The position numbers and the translations under genes were made by a program. Positions 8,697 to 17,451 of a stretch of DNA of 27,161 nt are shown piece by piece; the stretch's first letter is position 1; each line of letters starts with the position of its first letter. The stretch is from positions 4,727 through 31,887 of the IMG/VR virus record IMGVR_UViG_3300037961_006151; one strand, given 5' to 3'. The DNA comes from a virus. Under the pieces are notes generated by a model, which saw nothing but the letters and a program-made list of their open reading frames with translations, was not told the DNA's origin and did no database searches.

Positions 8697-11600
8697 TTAG
8701 CTGACGTCAAATTTGAAGCTACGGAAGTCGGCAACCTTAGCTCGTAGCTCGTTATCGCAGGGGTATTCCATGGCTTTGACCGAAACTTCGCCTTCCTCTT
8801 CTAAAGCGACTTCTGTAATACGGAAGACACGCTTTGATGGTGCGTCAAAGCCCATAACAAACAACCAGCCAACGTAAGGAAACAAATCATCAGCCTTTTT
8901 ATTGGTTACCTGCTTGTTGTTTAGCTTTACTGTCGCTCCAGACTTCTGGTCAAATAGTAGGAAGTTGTAGCGGCCGTTTCCTACTTGGTCATGCAGTGGG
9001 ATGTTTAGTTCGCCCCCGTCCATGACGATTCCAGACGAGTAAGCGTCCCAGCTGGTGTTGCCGACGTCAACGTAGATAAACGCCCCAGGTTCTAAAGGGT
9101 CTTGCGATGGGAAGGTTTTAAACTCGATGCCACGCCGAATGTGTCGGCGTTGGTTGACCAGCAGTTTGCCGATCATGATGGCCTGTTCTTTTTGTGTTAC
9201 AAAAGCGCTGGCGTCAAAAGTCTCGTTTACAGCTTTGCTTCGGCTGACATCTTTTAGTTTCACTTCGACTGTCGCTTTTTTGTCGAAGACAGACTCGACA
9301 GTAGTTTCCCGGTAAATAACGGTTGCAATGAGGTCTTGGGTCGTTGGGCCGTAGTCCAAAAACTCTTCTTTGTATGAACCTTCAAGAATGTTGCCGGTAG
9401 TAAAGAGTGCGCTTATTTGCAGAGGAACAGGTAGATTATTGTTTTCAGCTGCACGTCCAGCACTGTCCGTTGGGATTGCGGGGACAAGAGCGTCTTTGCC
9501 ATTTTTGCGGACAAACTCAAGCAAACTAAATGGGGCGTTGGAGATCCAGAACTCCCTCCAAGATGTGAGGTCTGCGATGACGCCATCAAAAAACAGCTGG
9601 ATTCTGCGGCCGCTTTCAACGGGTAGATGGTTGTTCTCGCAGAAGTTCTTTGCTTGGATCAATTGAGCCTTATTTAAAACAGCATCTGCACTTGGTATGT
9701 ACTTACCTACGCCGTTGACGGGGTCAATGGCTGTATCAACAAAAATATCAGGAGCGTAACTGGTGCTATTTTGGTTTATTTCAAATGGGTCGCTTGGACG
9801 TTTAGGTACTCGGTAAGACGCTTTCCCTTTTTCTACATAAGCAGTGACGCTGCGAAGATCTTCAATGCCTCTTCCGGCACGGATAATAAGTCCCATCGTC
9901 GACATATCCTTATATCGACTTCCTAAAACTTCAGTTTCACCAGCTCTAATCTGCTGTTCTGTTACACCCGCCAAAGTAAACTCCGGGCCGCCGTTAAAAC
10001 TGAATTGAATTTGTGAATCAGCATTGTTTGAGAACATAGCGTGCTCAAAAACTTTTTTGGGTTTTTCTGAATCTTCGTATGCCTTCGGAAAACCATCAGA
10101 GGCAAGTCCATACTCTTTTCGTCCGGACCACGCCCAAGAAACGCCTTGCTCTGTTTCCTTTATAACCTTGCCTTCACTTTCGATAAAGCCCACACCTTTT
10201 TGTCCGTTGTGTCTTATCTCAGCAACTAAATCAAAAACAGGTTCAAACTTGAACTGCCATCTTTGCCTGAGTTTCTCAGGTTCAAAATTCAGTTGGGAGT
10301 ACAAGCTGCTTTCCGATCCATGCCTGACTGCAAAGACGACAGGAAAAACGTTGTAAGCCGCATCCTGAATTCGTTTGTACTTTACGCGGAAAAAAATCGT
10401 TCTTGCTTTCAGACCGTTATCGCTATCGCTGTAATCACCTGCTTTGTTTTCGCCGTATCTACGTTGTCTACCTGAAATCCTACGAAATGCGGATGCTTTA
10501 AGGGAAAATTTGACTATGTCCACTTCAGAAATAGTTTCGTACGAACCAGACTCAGCTTTGACTAAGCATTTGGTGTGGAAAGATTTGTTTCTTTTTGCAA
10601 AATTTTTCTCTTGAATTTTTCTATCCCAGTCACTAAGTAATTCAATAATTTGATCAACTGCTGCTTGTTTTTCGTCGATAAGATCGTCATAAAAATCGTT
10701 TATAGCGTCAGCGCCTTTTTGGTCGATGATAAGGTTATTAGCTACCCAAGTATCAGAAAGCAAGTTTTCTAACTGTTTAGTGCCTGCAATGTAAGTGACA
10801 CCGTCAATTGCTGTATGTTCTTTTTTTGAATCCCGTACCAGGTTAATAAAAGGTCGCCTCTGTCTTTTAATTACCCGTGCTTCGCGGTTGCGTTTTTCTT
10901 CGTTTATAGTTTGAAGTCTTTCTTCTATTGCGTTTAAAAGTTTTTGCTTTTTCTTTTTACTTTTATTAGATTGTTCAACTTCCACTTGCTCCCGTTTTTG
11001 CTCTTTTTCCTGTTTTCTCAATGCTTTTAAAACGTTATCCTTTTTTAATTGTTTTTTAATTCGGTTGCTTAAAGCTCTTGCATAGTCTGTTTGAGCTGGC
11101 GCTCTTCTGTACACATCATATTCACCCACTTTAATTTGCTCAATTAAGTCTTCTTGTTGTCTGAGCTGCTTGCGTATGTCTTTGCGTGTTTCAGAAGTTT
11201 TGAGCTTTGGTGGATTATTGCTTGCACGGTTGCGTAACTTTTTAGTGTACTCAATGGAACCTTTGCGTTCCACCTCTTTACTTTGTTCCTGGCCGTTTTT
11301 ATCGGTCCAACTAACGGTGTCAGTTCTTGAAAAATTGTAATCAAGGCCAAAACCTGTGATGTTGAATTTGTCTTTTTGTTTTGCATCGCCTTTCAAACGC
11401 TTGCGAGTTTGAACGTATATTGACAGCCTAAGGTCAGCATCGGATGATTTAAGAGCACCGTCACTGTTGTAAGGTGTGCTTGGTTTTTGGCCTCTTTCTA
11501 TACATTCGAATTTGAAGAAAGCATCGCGCTTTTCAATGCTCCTATTGTCGTTTCTAATATTTTTCAACCTAAATTTTGCCGTTCCTAGCATGTAAGTTGC

Positions 11601-12629
11601 GCCGTAATCTAAGGCGTCTACGTATTGTTCACGTAAACTTGCACAATTTTTTGCGATGTTATCGTCACCAGATCTATTACGATTATCTTTAAATTGAATA
11701 GTTACTTCATCGCCAACGTCAAAGAAACTTCCTGCCCCTGGGTAGGCCTTGGTTTCGTCAGTAAGACCCTCAATCTTTACCCCATTAGGAGCGTCTTTTT
11801 GGTCGCCGTCCTCATCACGGCCAAGCTGCTTTACAAAGATGGGAATTGGGTCGTACGCACCAAACGAGATGGCCGTTGTGGGTGTGTAGGCTTGACTGAA
11901 GCCGTGTGGCGCATTTCTAGTTTCCGGTCTTAAACGCGAAACCTTGGTCCCGTTTGTTACGCCTTTTTTTAAAGAAGGCGGCAAAAATGAAATTTTTTGT
12001 CCTGTTGTGCCCGCTTCTTTGCCCTGCGGAATACCAAAAACGATGTTGCTGAATCGAACAGGGCCTGAGCCGGCTTTATCAAAAAAGAGCAAGGTAAGAG
12101 TTGGGTCTAAATCTTTGATAGCAATTTGACCAAAGGCCGTAAGGCTCGGATCAATTTTTTTAATCGTGCTCGCACCGAGTACAAGCAGCATCGTCATGTA
12201 TTGCGACGAACCGTAACTTTCAAGCTCTGACCAAACCAACGAACCAGCTAGACGCACACCGCCCCTGCTGTTTTGTTCTTTGTTGGTGTAGACAAGGTTT
12301 ACTGGGTCGTTGTAAACCGCTAGTTCTTGGGCTGAGTTAAATCCGAAAGTGGGTGCAAAGCGTTCTTCCCTTTTGCTGCGACGTTCCCCTTTAAGAGAAG
12401 GAACTTCGGGTTTTGGTGTCAGCAGCGCTGAGCCAACTTGAAACAGAATGCCAATGACGGTCAGAACAAGCGCTTGTGTTCCAGGGTCTGCGTTTCTTAC
12501 GTCGAGCTGGGTGCCAACTTTGGGGTCTTGGTATTCACGCTGAATATCGACAAAATTTAGATACTCTTCTTTTGTTACGCCAAGCGTTTCGATCAGCTGA
12601 TGCTCGTAAGGAAGAAGCTTGCGATCCAT
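8697..12629 (-). CDS. Central tail tip / hub protein (gpJ-like), 1310 aa
   Basis: Position, size and order after gpM-, gpL- and gpK-like genes identify it as the central tail tip protein that caps the tube and contacts the host, comparable to lambda gpJ. Direct sequence recognition is weaker. Residues 53-70 form a hydrophobic helix (ALVLTVIGILFQVGSALL), which may be membrane-active or may pack in the tip. Residues about 100-165 hold beta-rich sequence with VNLVYTN and SQYMTMLLVLGA. Residues about 480-592 are a highly charged Lys/Glu/Gln/Arg segment likely to form a coiled coil, unusual for this class. The C-terminal half is long and beta-rich, with fibronectin-like stretches possible. The ATG at 12629 overlaps the upstream stop as TGATG. 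DNA in the coiled-coil part is very AT-rich compared with the capsid genes. Confidence 0.75.
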   Translation of the reverse strand: MDRKLLPYEHQLIETLGVTKEEYLNFVDIQREYQDPKVGTQLDVRNADPGTQALVLTVIGILFQVGSALLTPKPEVPSLKGERRSKREERFAPTFGFNSAQELAVYNDPVNLVYTNKEQNSRGGVRLAGSLVWSELESYGSSQYMTMLLVLGASTIKKIDPSLTAFGQIAIKDLDPTLTLLFFDKAGSGPVRFSNIVFGIPQGKEAGTTGQKISFLPPSLKKGVTNGTKVSRLRPETRNAPHGFSQAYTPTTAISFGAYDPIPIFVKQLGRDEDGDQKDAPNGVKIEGLTDETKAYPGAGSFFDVGDEVTIQFKDNRNRSGDDNIAKNCASLREQYVDALDYGATYMLGTAKFRLKNIRNDNRSIEKRDAFFKFECIERGQKPSTPYNSDGALKSSDADLRLSIYVQTRKRLKGDAKQKDKFNITGFGLDYNFSRTDTVSWTDKNGQEQSKEVERKGSIEYTKKLRNRASNNPPKLKTSETRKDIRKQLRQQEDLIEQIKVGEYDVYRRAPAQTDYARALSNRIKKQLKKDNVLKALRKQEKEQKREQVEVEQSNKSKKKKQKLLNAIEERLQTINEEKRNREARVIKRQRRPFINLVRDSKKEHTAIDGVTYIAGTKQLENLLSDTWVANNLIIDQKGADAINDFYDDLIDEKQAAVDQIIELLSDWDRKIQEKNFAKRNKSFHTKCLVKAESGSYETISEVDIVKFSLKASAFRRISGRQRRYGENKAGDYSDSDNGLKARTIFFRVKYKRIQDAAYNVFPVVFAVRHGSESSLYSQLNFEPEKLRQRWQFKFEPVFDLVAEIRHNGQKGVGFIESEGKVIKETEQGVSWAWSGRKEYGLASDGFPKAYEDSEKPKKVFEHAMFSNNADSQIQFSFNGGPEFTLAGVTEQQIRAGETEVLGSRYKDMSTMGLIIRAGRGIEDLRSVTAYVEKGKASYRVPKRPSDPFEINQNSTSYAPDIFVDTAIDPVNGVGKYIPSADAVLNKAQLIQAKNFCENNHLPVESGRRIQLFFDGVIADLTSWREFWISNAPFSLLEFVRKNGKDALVPAIPTDSAGRAAENNNLPVPLQISALFTTGNILEGSYKEEFLDYGPTTQDLIATVIYRETTVESVFDKKATVEVKLKDVSRSKAVNETFDASAFVTQKEQAIMIGKLLVNQRRHIRRGIEFKTFPSQDPLEPGAFIYVDVGNTSWDAYSSGIVMDGGELNIPLHDQVGNGRYNFLLFDQKSGATVKLNNKQVTNKKADDLFPYVGWLFVMGFDAPSKRVFRITEVALEEEGEVSVKAMEYPCDNELRAKVADFRSFKFDVS

Positions 12630-13003
12630 CAGTCAACCCAGAAATAATGTGCAGTTGCACGTTCCACCGGAACACAAATGACGCGGCAACCTGGCGAAAT
12701 ACAGATCAGACCTTGATCTGTCACTGTGCCGAGGGCTGCGTTGTCTGGATCGGCGAGCAATGCAACAGCACCAACTCTTGGTATTTTAATCCGCGTACCG
12801 CTGTGTAATAACCAGCGTGCCATCCGTCTTGGTGGTAAAGACTTTTCGTCGTAGAGCCAGTAGGCCCACGAGTATTTTTCGCTGTAGTCAGAAAGGCCGA
12901 GCCTGGAACGGATTTCGCAAACGAGTTGAAAGCAGTCAGTTTTGCCGCGCCCGTCGTTTGGGTTAGCGCCCCAGCAGTATTCGAGACCTATAAGGTCGTT
13001 CAT
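12629..13003 (-). CDS. NlpC/P60-type tail assembly peptidase (gpK-like), 124 aa
   Basis: The N-terminus LIGLEYCWGANPNDGRGKTDC matches the catalytic-Cys end of NlpC/P60 domains (G-x-x-Y-x-W-G ... D-C), placing the nucleophile at Cys24. In phages such proteins act at the tail tip, trimming peptidoglycan or assisting tip assembly. The second half (VGAVALLADPDNAALGTVTD, then GLICISPG) corresponds to the segment where the family normally carries the His of the dyad, but here no His is present, so the enzyme may be inactive or use another residue (His67 or His119 are the only nearby candidates). Only the peptidase half of a gpK-like protein is present; there is no JAB/Mov34 domain. The start overlaps the upstream stop as ATGA, and the stop overlaps the next start as TGATG. 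Confidence 0.75.
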   Translation of the reverse strand: MNDLIGLEYCWGANPNDGRGKTDCFQLVCEIRSRLGLSDYSEKYSWAYWLYDEKSLPPRRMARWLLHSGTRIKIPRVGAVALLADPDNAALGTVTDQGLICISPGCRVICVPVERATAHYFWVD

Positions 13004-13473
13004 CGGAAATTCAGTTGAGAATCGAGTGGCAGGATTCCGGCATTTTGAGCGGTAAGCGTTCGTCCAGGCAGGTTTGGTGTAATGCCGTCAAGTGCAGAAC
13101 GAAAGCGTAGTTCCATCGTATCTTCACTAAACGAAGCGCCGATTCCTACGAAATAACTCGAAAACCCGCTTTTATTGACAATCGCGCCTTGGCCTGTGAT
13201 GTAGCGAGTGTGGACAGCTAAGGTGCTTTTTCGGTTGCCTTCGCCATATTCCACAAGACGTACCACGTATTCGGTGGCGGGAAACAAAAGCTGTATTTGT
13301 TCGTTGTCGCCGTTGAGGCTTGAAACGCCGCCTTCAATTTGAAACGGCGCAAAGTCGTATTGCTTGCCGCTAAAAGTTTTTACTTCCTTTATAAAGAAAT
13401 TTTGATACCTTTGAGTACCCTTTCCAGCAGGCTTGATTTCAATGAACTGACAGATGGCTATGGTTTGATCCAT
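13000..13473 (-). CDS. Minor tail protein (gpL-like position), 157 aa
   Basis: A beta-rich protein without a signal peptide or membrane segment. It lies exactly where lambda gpL-type tail tip proteins sit, between the gpM-like gene and the NlpC/P60 gene, and is coupled at both ends (TAATG upstream, ATGA downstream). Readable features are an early FFIKEVKTFSGKQYDFAPF block and a QIQLLFPATEYVVRLVE strand pair. The closing NAGILPLDSQLNFR resembles the end of DUF1833-like tail proteins, although I cannot confirm this. No Cys cluster of the kind that binds an iron-sulfur centre in lambda gpL is visible; the only Cys is near the N-terminus. A role in tail tip assembly is inferred from context. Confidence 0.65.
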   Translation of the reverse strand: MDQTIAICQFIEIKPAGKGTQRYQNFFIKEVKTFSGKQYDFAPFQIEGGVSSLNGDNEQIQLLFPATEYVVRLVEYGEGNRKSTLAVHTRYITGQGAIVNKSGFSSYFVGIGASFSEDTMELRFRSALDGITPNLPGRTLTAQNAGILPLDSQLNFR

Positions 13474-13892
13474 TAGACCTTGATCTCGCCTACGAGTTTG
13501 ACACTAACAGTACTTACGCCCTCAATCACAGACTTGACCTTTGGTGGTTCGGCGTAGCGCCACCTCAAATTGCTGTAAGGCTGTTGAATTTTGCTTTCAA
13601 GGCGATCAGTCATACCGGCAAAAACTTTATTCGGTAGTTCAAACGTTCCAAGTGTTGTTGAAACGTCGTTGTAGTGGTCGATAATGTCGACTGCCCTTCC
13701 TGCGCCGCTCAGCAGTTCGCCGCCTGAGTCGGCAATGTTTTTGTACTCAAGAGTCAGGGTGTAACCAAGTTGTTTGTTGCCGAAGACGCGCCGGACTGTG
13801 ACGCCTGATAAAGCTCTGTAAGTCTTTACCGGAAGCTCCCCCATCTGAAAACTTCGAGATGAAGGTTTCATTGGGGGAAATTTACGTGCCAT
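13473..13892 (-). CDS. Minor tail protein (gpM-like position), 139 aa
   Basis: The gene directly follows the tape measure gene, with its ATG overlapping the tape measure stop as TGATG, the position of gpM-like distal tail proteins in lambda-like phages. The sequence starts MARKFPPMKPSSRSFQMGELPVK, without a signal peptide, and continues with alternating beta-strand sequence (VTVRRVFGNKQLGYTLTLEY) and a middle DHYNDVSTTLGTFELPNKVFAG segment. The end, PYSNLRWRYAEPPKVKSV, is typical of small tail tip proteins in this position. It probably forms a ring between the tube and the tail tip hub. The assignment is by synteny and general character, not by a diagnostic motif. Confidence 0.7.
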   Translation of the reverse strand: MARKFPPMKPSSRSFQMGELPVKTYRALSGVTVRRVFGNKQLGYTLTLEYKNIADSGGELLSGAGRAVDIIDHYNDVSTTLGTFELPNKVFAGMTDRLESKIQQPYSNLRWRYAEPPKVKSVIEGVSTVSVKLVGEIKV

Positions 13893-16800
13893 CAGATACC
13901 TACGCGGCGGCGGGTTGCAGGGCTATGCTGCATTTTATCCAAAGTCATGTTCATACCTCGTTTCGCACCGTCGCTTGCAGCTTGTTTGCGGGTGACGGCC
14001 ATGGCGGCTTCGAGTTGCTCGCGGCTGACGTATTCCGTTCCACCGATATTGGTGGTCTCGAAGCTGAAGTTCAGGGCCGGTGCGTTTGACCGCTGCCTGG
14101 ACATAGCCGAGCGGAGGTCGCTGTTGGAGTCGATGCGGCCAGCTTGTGTTGGGCGGAACAGTTCTGGTCCGTTCTCGCCGACCATGTAAGTGCTGTTGCG
14201 GTTGACCGGACCACCGTTTGCTCGTGGAGGAACAAAAGATCCATATCGGCCACCTGTTCCGTAGTAAGAGTTTGCCTCCAAACCTGGAACGCCTGTACTG
14301 CCTTTAGTAGGCGTACCGCCGCTCAGACCGGCAAAGGCTTTGGCGATGCCGATGGCGATGTAGGTGGCGATCATTTGAGCTGCAGCATTGATTAAAGCGT
14401 CGCCGACATTTTTCAAGAAATCGGCAAATACTTCTTCGGCACTCTTCGTACCAGCAATTAGTTCAGACACGCCGGTGGTCATGGCGGTGGCAAAGGCGTT
14501 GCCAATGCCGAGCACTGCTGATTCCAATGCTTGTGCTTGGGTTTGAGCAATAACCATTTCTTGGGTCAGCTGTGCCAATTTGTTGGCTTCTTCCATAGTT
14601 CCGCCATCAATTAAAGTTTTTTCGAAAGCTTGGCCTGCTTGGCCAATAAAACCTGCTTGTAAACCCGCACCAGCAAATCTGGTTTGCTGCTGGATGTCGA
14701 ACTGCGCTTCAACTTTTCTTATGTCTCTAAGCAACTCTAATTTTCTTTGCAGTGTTTCAACTTCTTCCAAACTTATGCTGCCAATAGACTTAACTATTCC
14801 GTTAAGTTCTTGATTTAGGCGGACTTCTTCTTGCGTTCCGTTTAGTTTTGCTTGGATAAGCGCGATCTGTTTATCTAAATTTGCATTAGCTTCAACGGTA
14901 GCTTCAATTGCACGCTCCTGCTCTGTACGTTCTTTGATTACAAAGTTTGCGTTTTCTTGCTTAATAGCAAGATTTGCTTTGGCTATAATTTCTCTTTCTT
15001 TTTCTAGTCTTAGCTCCTCTCTAAGCCCTCGCTGTCTAAGTAAAAGTAGTTGATTATCTCTTTCTTTTTCAATTGTTGCAATTTGTTGGTCTCTAATTTG
15101 TTCGTTACTAAGTTTGCTGAACGGTGTTGGATCGGGCATTATAAAATCTTCAACACGTTTTTCAGCTTGGTTTGCTTCGATTACAGCTGTAAGAACTGCC
15201 TGTGCATCTTGTAAGCGACGTTTTATAGCTTCCGCTCTGCGGTTTTCTATATCTAAGTTTTCTTTGTTGAGACGGAGCTGCTCTCGCATGTTTATTGTTG
15301 CAATATCTCTAGCAGCGTTTAATTCTGCTTCGCGGAATAATTTTGCTTTTAGTAAGTTAACCGAAGCAACTGCTTCAATACGTTCTTTTCCAGTCAGTTT
15401 TAGTGCTTTTTCTAATTCAGCATTTATTCTTTGCCTAATACTTGCTTTATCTTTTTCAAGTTGAACTTGCCGTCTGGCAATTTTATTTTCTGCAGAATTA
15501 GAAGGGCCGATTCGTGCCAGCTTGAGGTCTAGATCTGCAGTTTGTTGTGCAAGCCCTAAGGCACGCAAAGTTTCATCAGCAAGTTTTTTCATCTCTGCTG
15601 TTGCTTCTGCTGCTGCAGGAGCAATGCTTTCAATAGCTTTTTGTATATTTCTTGCTGGGTCAATTATGTCTTCGACCGTCCTAAGGAGACCGCCTACAGC
15701 CGCAATAATACGGTTTATAAATTTGAAAATTTCAGCCACTACCTTCAGTACACCGGCTAAAGCAGCGGCCAAAGGAGCCGCAACCGAACCAAGCAAGACG
15801 CTGCCTGATGCGACAACTTCGTCAAAAGCTGCTTTAAGTAAATTGCCTGAATTAGCGATGTCTTTAATTACTGTTGCTGTGCTTCCTGTTTGTTGTGCAA
15901 CAGTTTGTTCGACTAAGGCCCTGGCTCGTGCAAAGTTTCCAGACTCCTTTAATTTTTCAACTTGGAATTTAAGTTCTTCAGATACGCGTATAGCTGACTG
16001 TTCAAGTGTGCTTAAGTCTAAAGTGCGCAGTGCGTTACCCATTTCTGTAACGCGCTTTGTCGCATCGTCAAAGGCTTGGCCGATTGCCGTACCAACCAAA
16101 GAAAGGCCAAAACCAAGTTGACCGCCTGCTTTACCACCAAAGAAACCACCTAAAGCACCGCCAGCCGATGCCCCAAGTCCTTGGCCAAACAGCAAGGGGA
16201 AGGCACCGCCTATAAGCGCATTTTCTTGGCCGCGCCTTAGCGCAGTGCCTTTTTTAATAGCCTCTTGTATTTTTTGTTCAGTTCTTAATTCACGTTGTTT
16301 CAAAATACCTTGCTCCTGAATAAGCCTTGTGTCTGTCTTTTCTAAATTGTTAATGTCAAGCCCCACAGCACGTTGCCTCTTTAAACCGTCTGATATTTTC
16401 TGGTTAAATGTAATTTGATCGTCTATAAGGCTGTTAATTTTTTCTCTTTGAGCAACTTCTCTGTCTAGGTTTATTTCTGGGAGTGCAACGGGAAAACCGG
16501 ATGCGGCTCGGGCTCCTGCTGCAGTGCGCACTGGGGATATGGGACTTGACTGTCCTGTTAAAGTCTCAAATCCCGTTAAACGATTAGTGCGTTCTACCGC
16601 CTCGCCCGTAGCAGTTTTAACAAGACCTAAATCTACTTGGCGTTTTTCTTCAGCAGCCTGTTTTTCTAAAAAGCGAACACCTCGTTGACGCTGACCATTA
16701 AGCGCAGTTTCAATACGAAGTTGACTTTCGTTTGCTTTAACGGAATCATCTAAAAGCTGGAGCCCGCGTTCTTGGAACTCGGGTAAAGCTAGTTGAGCAG

Positions 16801-17422
16801 CTGGTTGTTGTGCTCTAAATTTGGCTGCATCTGCTGTTCTTTGTAGAACAGTTAAATAGTCTGCCTGTAAATCTAAACGCGCGTTATGAGCGCGAATTGA
16901 ATCTTGGTCAAGCTTAGCTAAGTGCTCTCGTACAGCTGCTAAATCCTTGTCAGCTTGGAGTTGACGTTTAATTCTTTCATCTACTGGAGAAGAAGCAAAT
17001 TCTGGATCTCCTTGTCTTCCCGTGCCAGTAGGTACTTGCGGTCCGTATCGTGCTGCCGAAAACCCAGTTGAAGCCGCTTGGACAACACGATTAGCTGCAG
17101 TTTGCTTAGCAATTTGTTCTGTAATTAAACGGTTTTGTCGTGCTCTTGCTTCATTTGCTTCGCCTAATGCTTGAACGTACTGTTTTACAGCGTCTCGTTC
17201 TTCTTTTTGACCAAGCTCAACGTCTTTAAGATTTTCTGCGGCTACGTTTAAAGCATTACTATAATTTCGTACACTTTGAATAAGTTTAGGGTCGACAGGG
17301 TCAAAAATACTTTGATCATTTATATCGGTTATTTTTCGCGCAAGTGTATCAATACGTGTTTGTAGTTGTTCAAGTCTTTTTGCGCCCTTTACGCCGATCT
17401 CAATTTCAGCTCTGTAAGCCAC
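13892..17422 (-). CDS. Tail tape measure protein, 1176 aa
   Basis: This protein sets tail length and is threaded through the tube; it may help pass DNA across the host envelope. Length, position after the chaperone genes, long alpha-helical Gln/Glu/Arg/Ala-rich stretches (residues about 40-390 and 600-960) and hydrophobic islands all fit. The islands are a Gly-rich block near 398-455 (AFPLLFGQGLGASAGGALGG), one near 541-586 (SVAAPLAAALAGVLKVVAEI) and one near 970-1035 before a Gly-rich linker. The C-terminus is basic (GAKRGMNMTLDK, RRRVGI), as usual for the end that meets the tube initiator. No lytic or peptidase domain is visible. At about 1.5 angstrom per residue, the known rule for tape measures, the tail would be near 175 nm. 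The ATG at 17422 follows the G-T reading frame after 29 bases. Confidence 0.92.
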   Translation of the reverse strand: MAYRAEIEIGVKGAKRLEQLQTRIDTLARKITDINDQSIFDPVDPKLIQSVRNYSNALNVAAENLKDVELGQKEERDAVKQYVQALGEANEARARQNRLITEQIAKQTAANRVVQAASTGFSAARYGPQVPTGTGRQGDPEFASSPVDERIKRQLQADKDLAAVREHLAKLDQDSIRAHNARLDLQADYLTVLQRTADAAKFRAQQPAAQLALPEFQERGLQLLDDSVKANESQLRIETALNGQRQRGVRFLEKQAAEEKRQVDLGLVKTATGEAVERTNRLTGFETLTGQSSPISPVRTAAGARAASGFPVALPEINLDREVAQREKINSLIDDQITFNQKISDGLKRQRAVGLDINNLEKTDTRLIQEQGILKQRELRTEQKIQEAIKKGTALRRGQENALIGGAFPLLFGQGLGASAGGALGGFFGGKAGGQLGFGLSLVGTAIGQAFDDATKRVTEMGNALRTLDLSTLEQSAIRVSEELKFQVEKLKESGNFARARALVEQTVAQQTGSTATVIKDIANSGNLLKAAFDEVVASGSVLLGSVAAPLAAALAGVLKVVAEIFKFINRIIAAVGGLLRTVEDIIDPARNIQKAIESIAPAAAEATAEMKKLADETLRALGLAQQTADLDLKLARIGPSNSAENKIARRQVQLEKDKASIRQRINAELEKALKLTGKERIEAVASVNLLKAKLFREAELNAARDIATINMREQLRLNKENLDIENRRAEAIKRRLQDAQAVLTAVIEANQAEKRVEDFIMPDPTPFSKLSNEQIRDQQIATIEKERDNQLLLLRQRGLREELRLEKEREIIAKANLAIKQENANFVIKERTEQERAIEATVEANANLDKQIALIQAKLNGTQEEVRLNQELNGIVKSIGSISLEEVETLQRKLELLRDIRKVEAQFDIQQQTRFAGAGLQAGFIGQAGQAFEKTLIDGGTMEEANKLAQLTQEMVIAQTQAQALESAVLGIGNAFATAMTTGVSELIAGTKSAEEVFADFLKNVGDALINAAAQMIATYIAIGIAKAFAGLSGGTPTKGSTGVPGLEANSYYGTGGRYGSFVPPRANGGPVNRNSTYMVGENGPELFRPTQAGRIDSNSDLRSAMSRQRSNAPALNFSFETTNIGGTEYVSREQLEAAMAVTRKQAASDGAKRGMNMTLDKMQHSPATRRRVGI

Positions 17423-17451
17423 AACCGGATCGACATACCTGTTTTCCTACT

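Noticed and set aside
15522-16121. Plus-strand open frame of 199 codons inside the tape measure gene
   Set aside because: It reflects the Ala/Ser-rich reverse complement of the tape measure helices, and its hydrophobic stretches are mirror images of the real hydrophobic islands.
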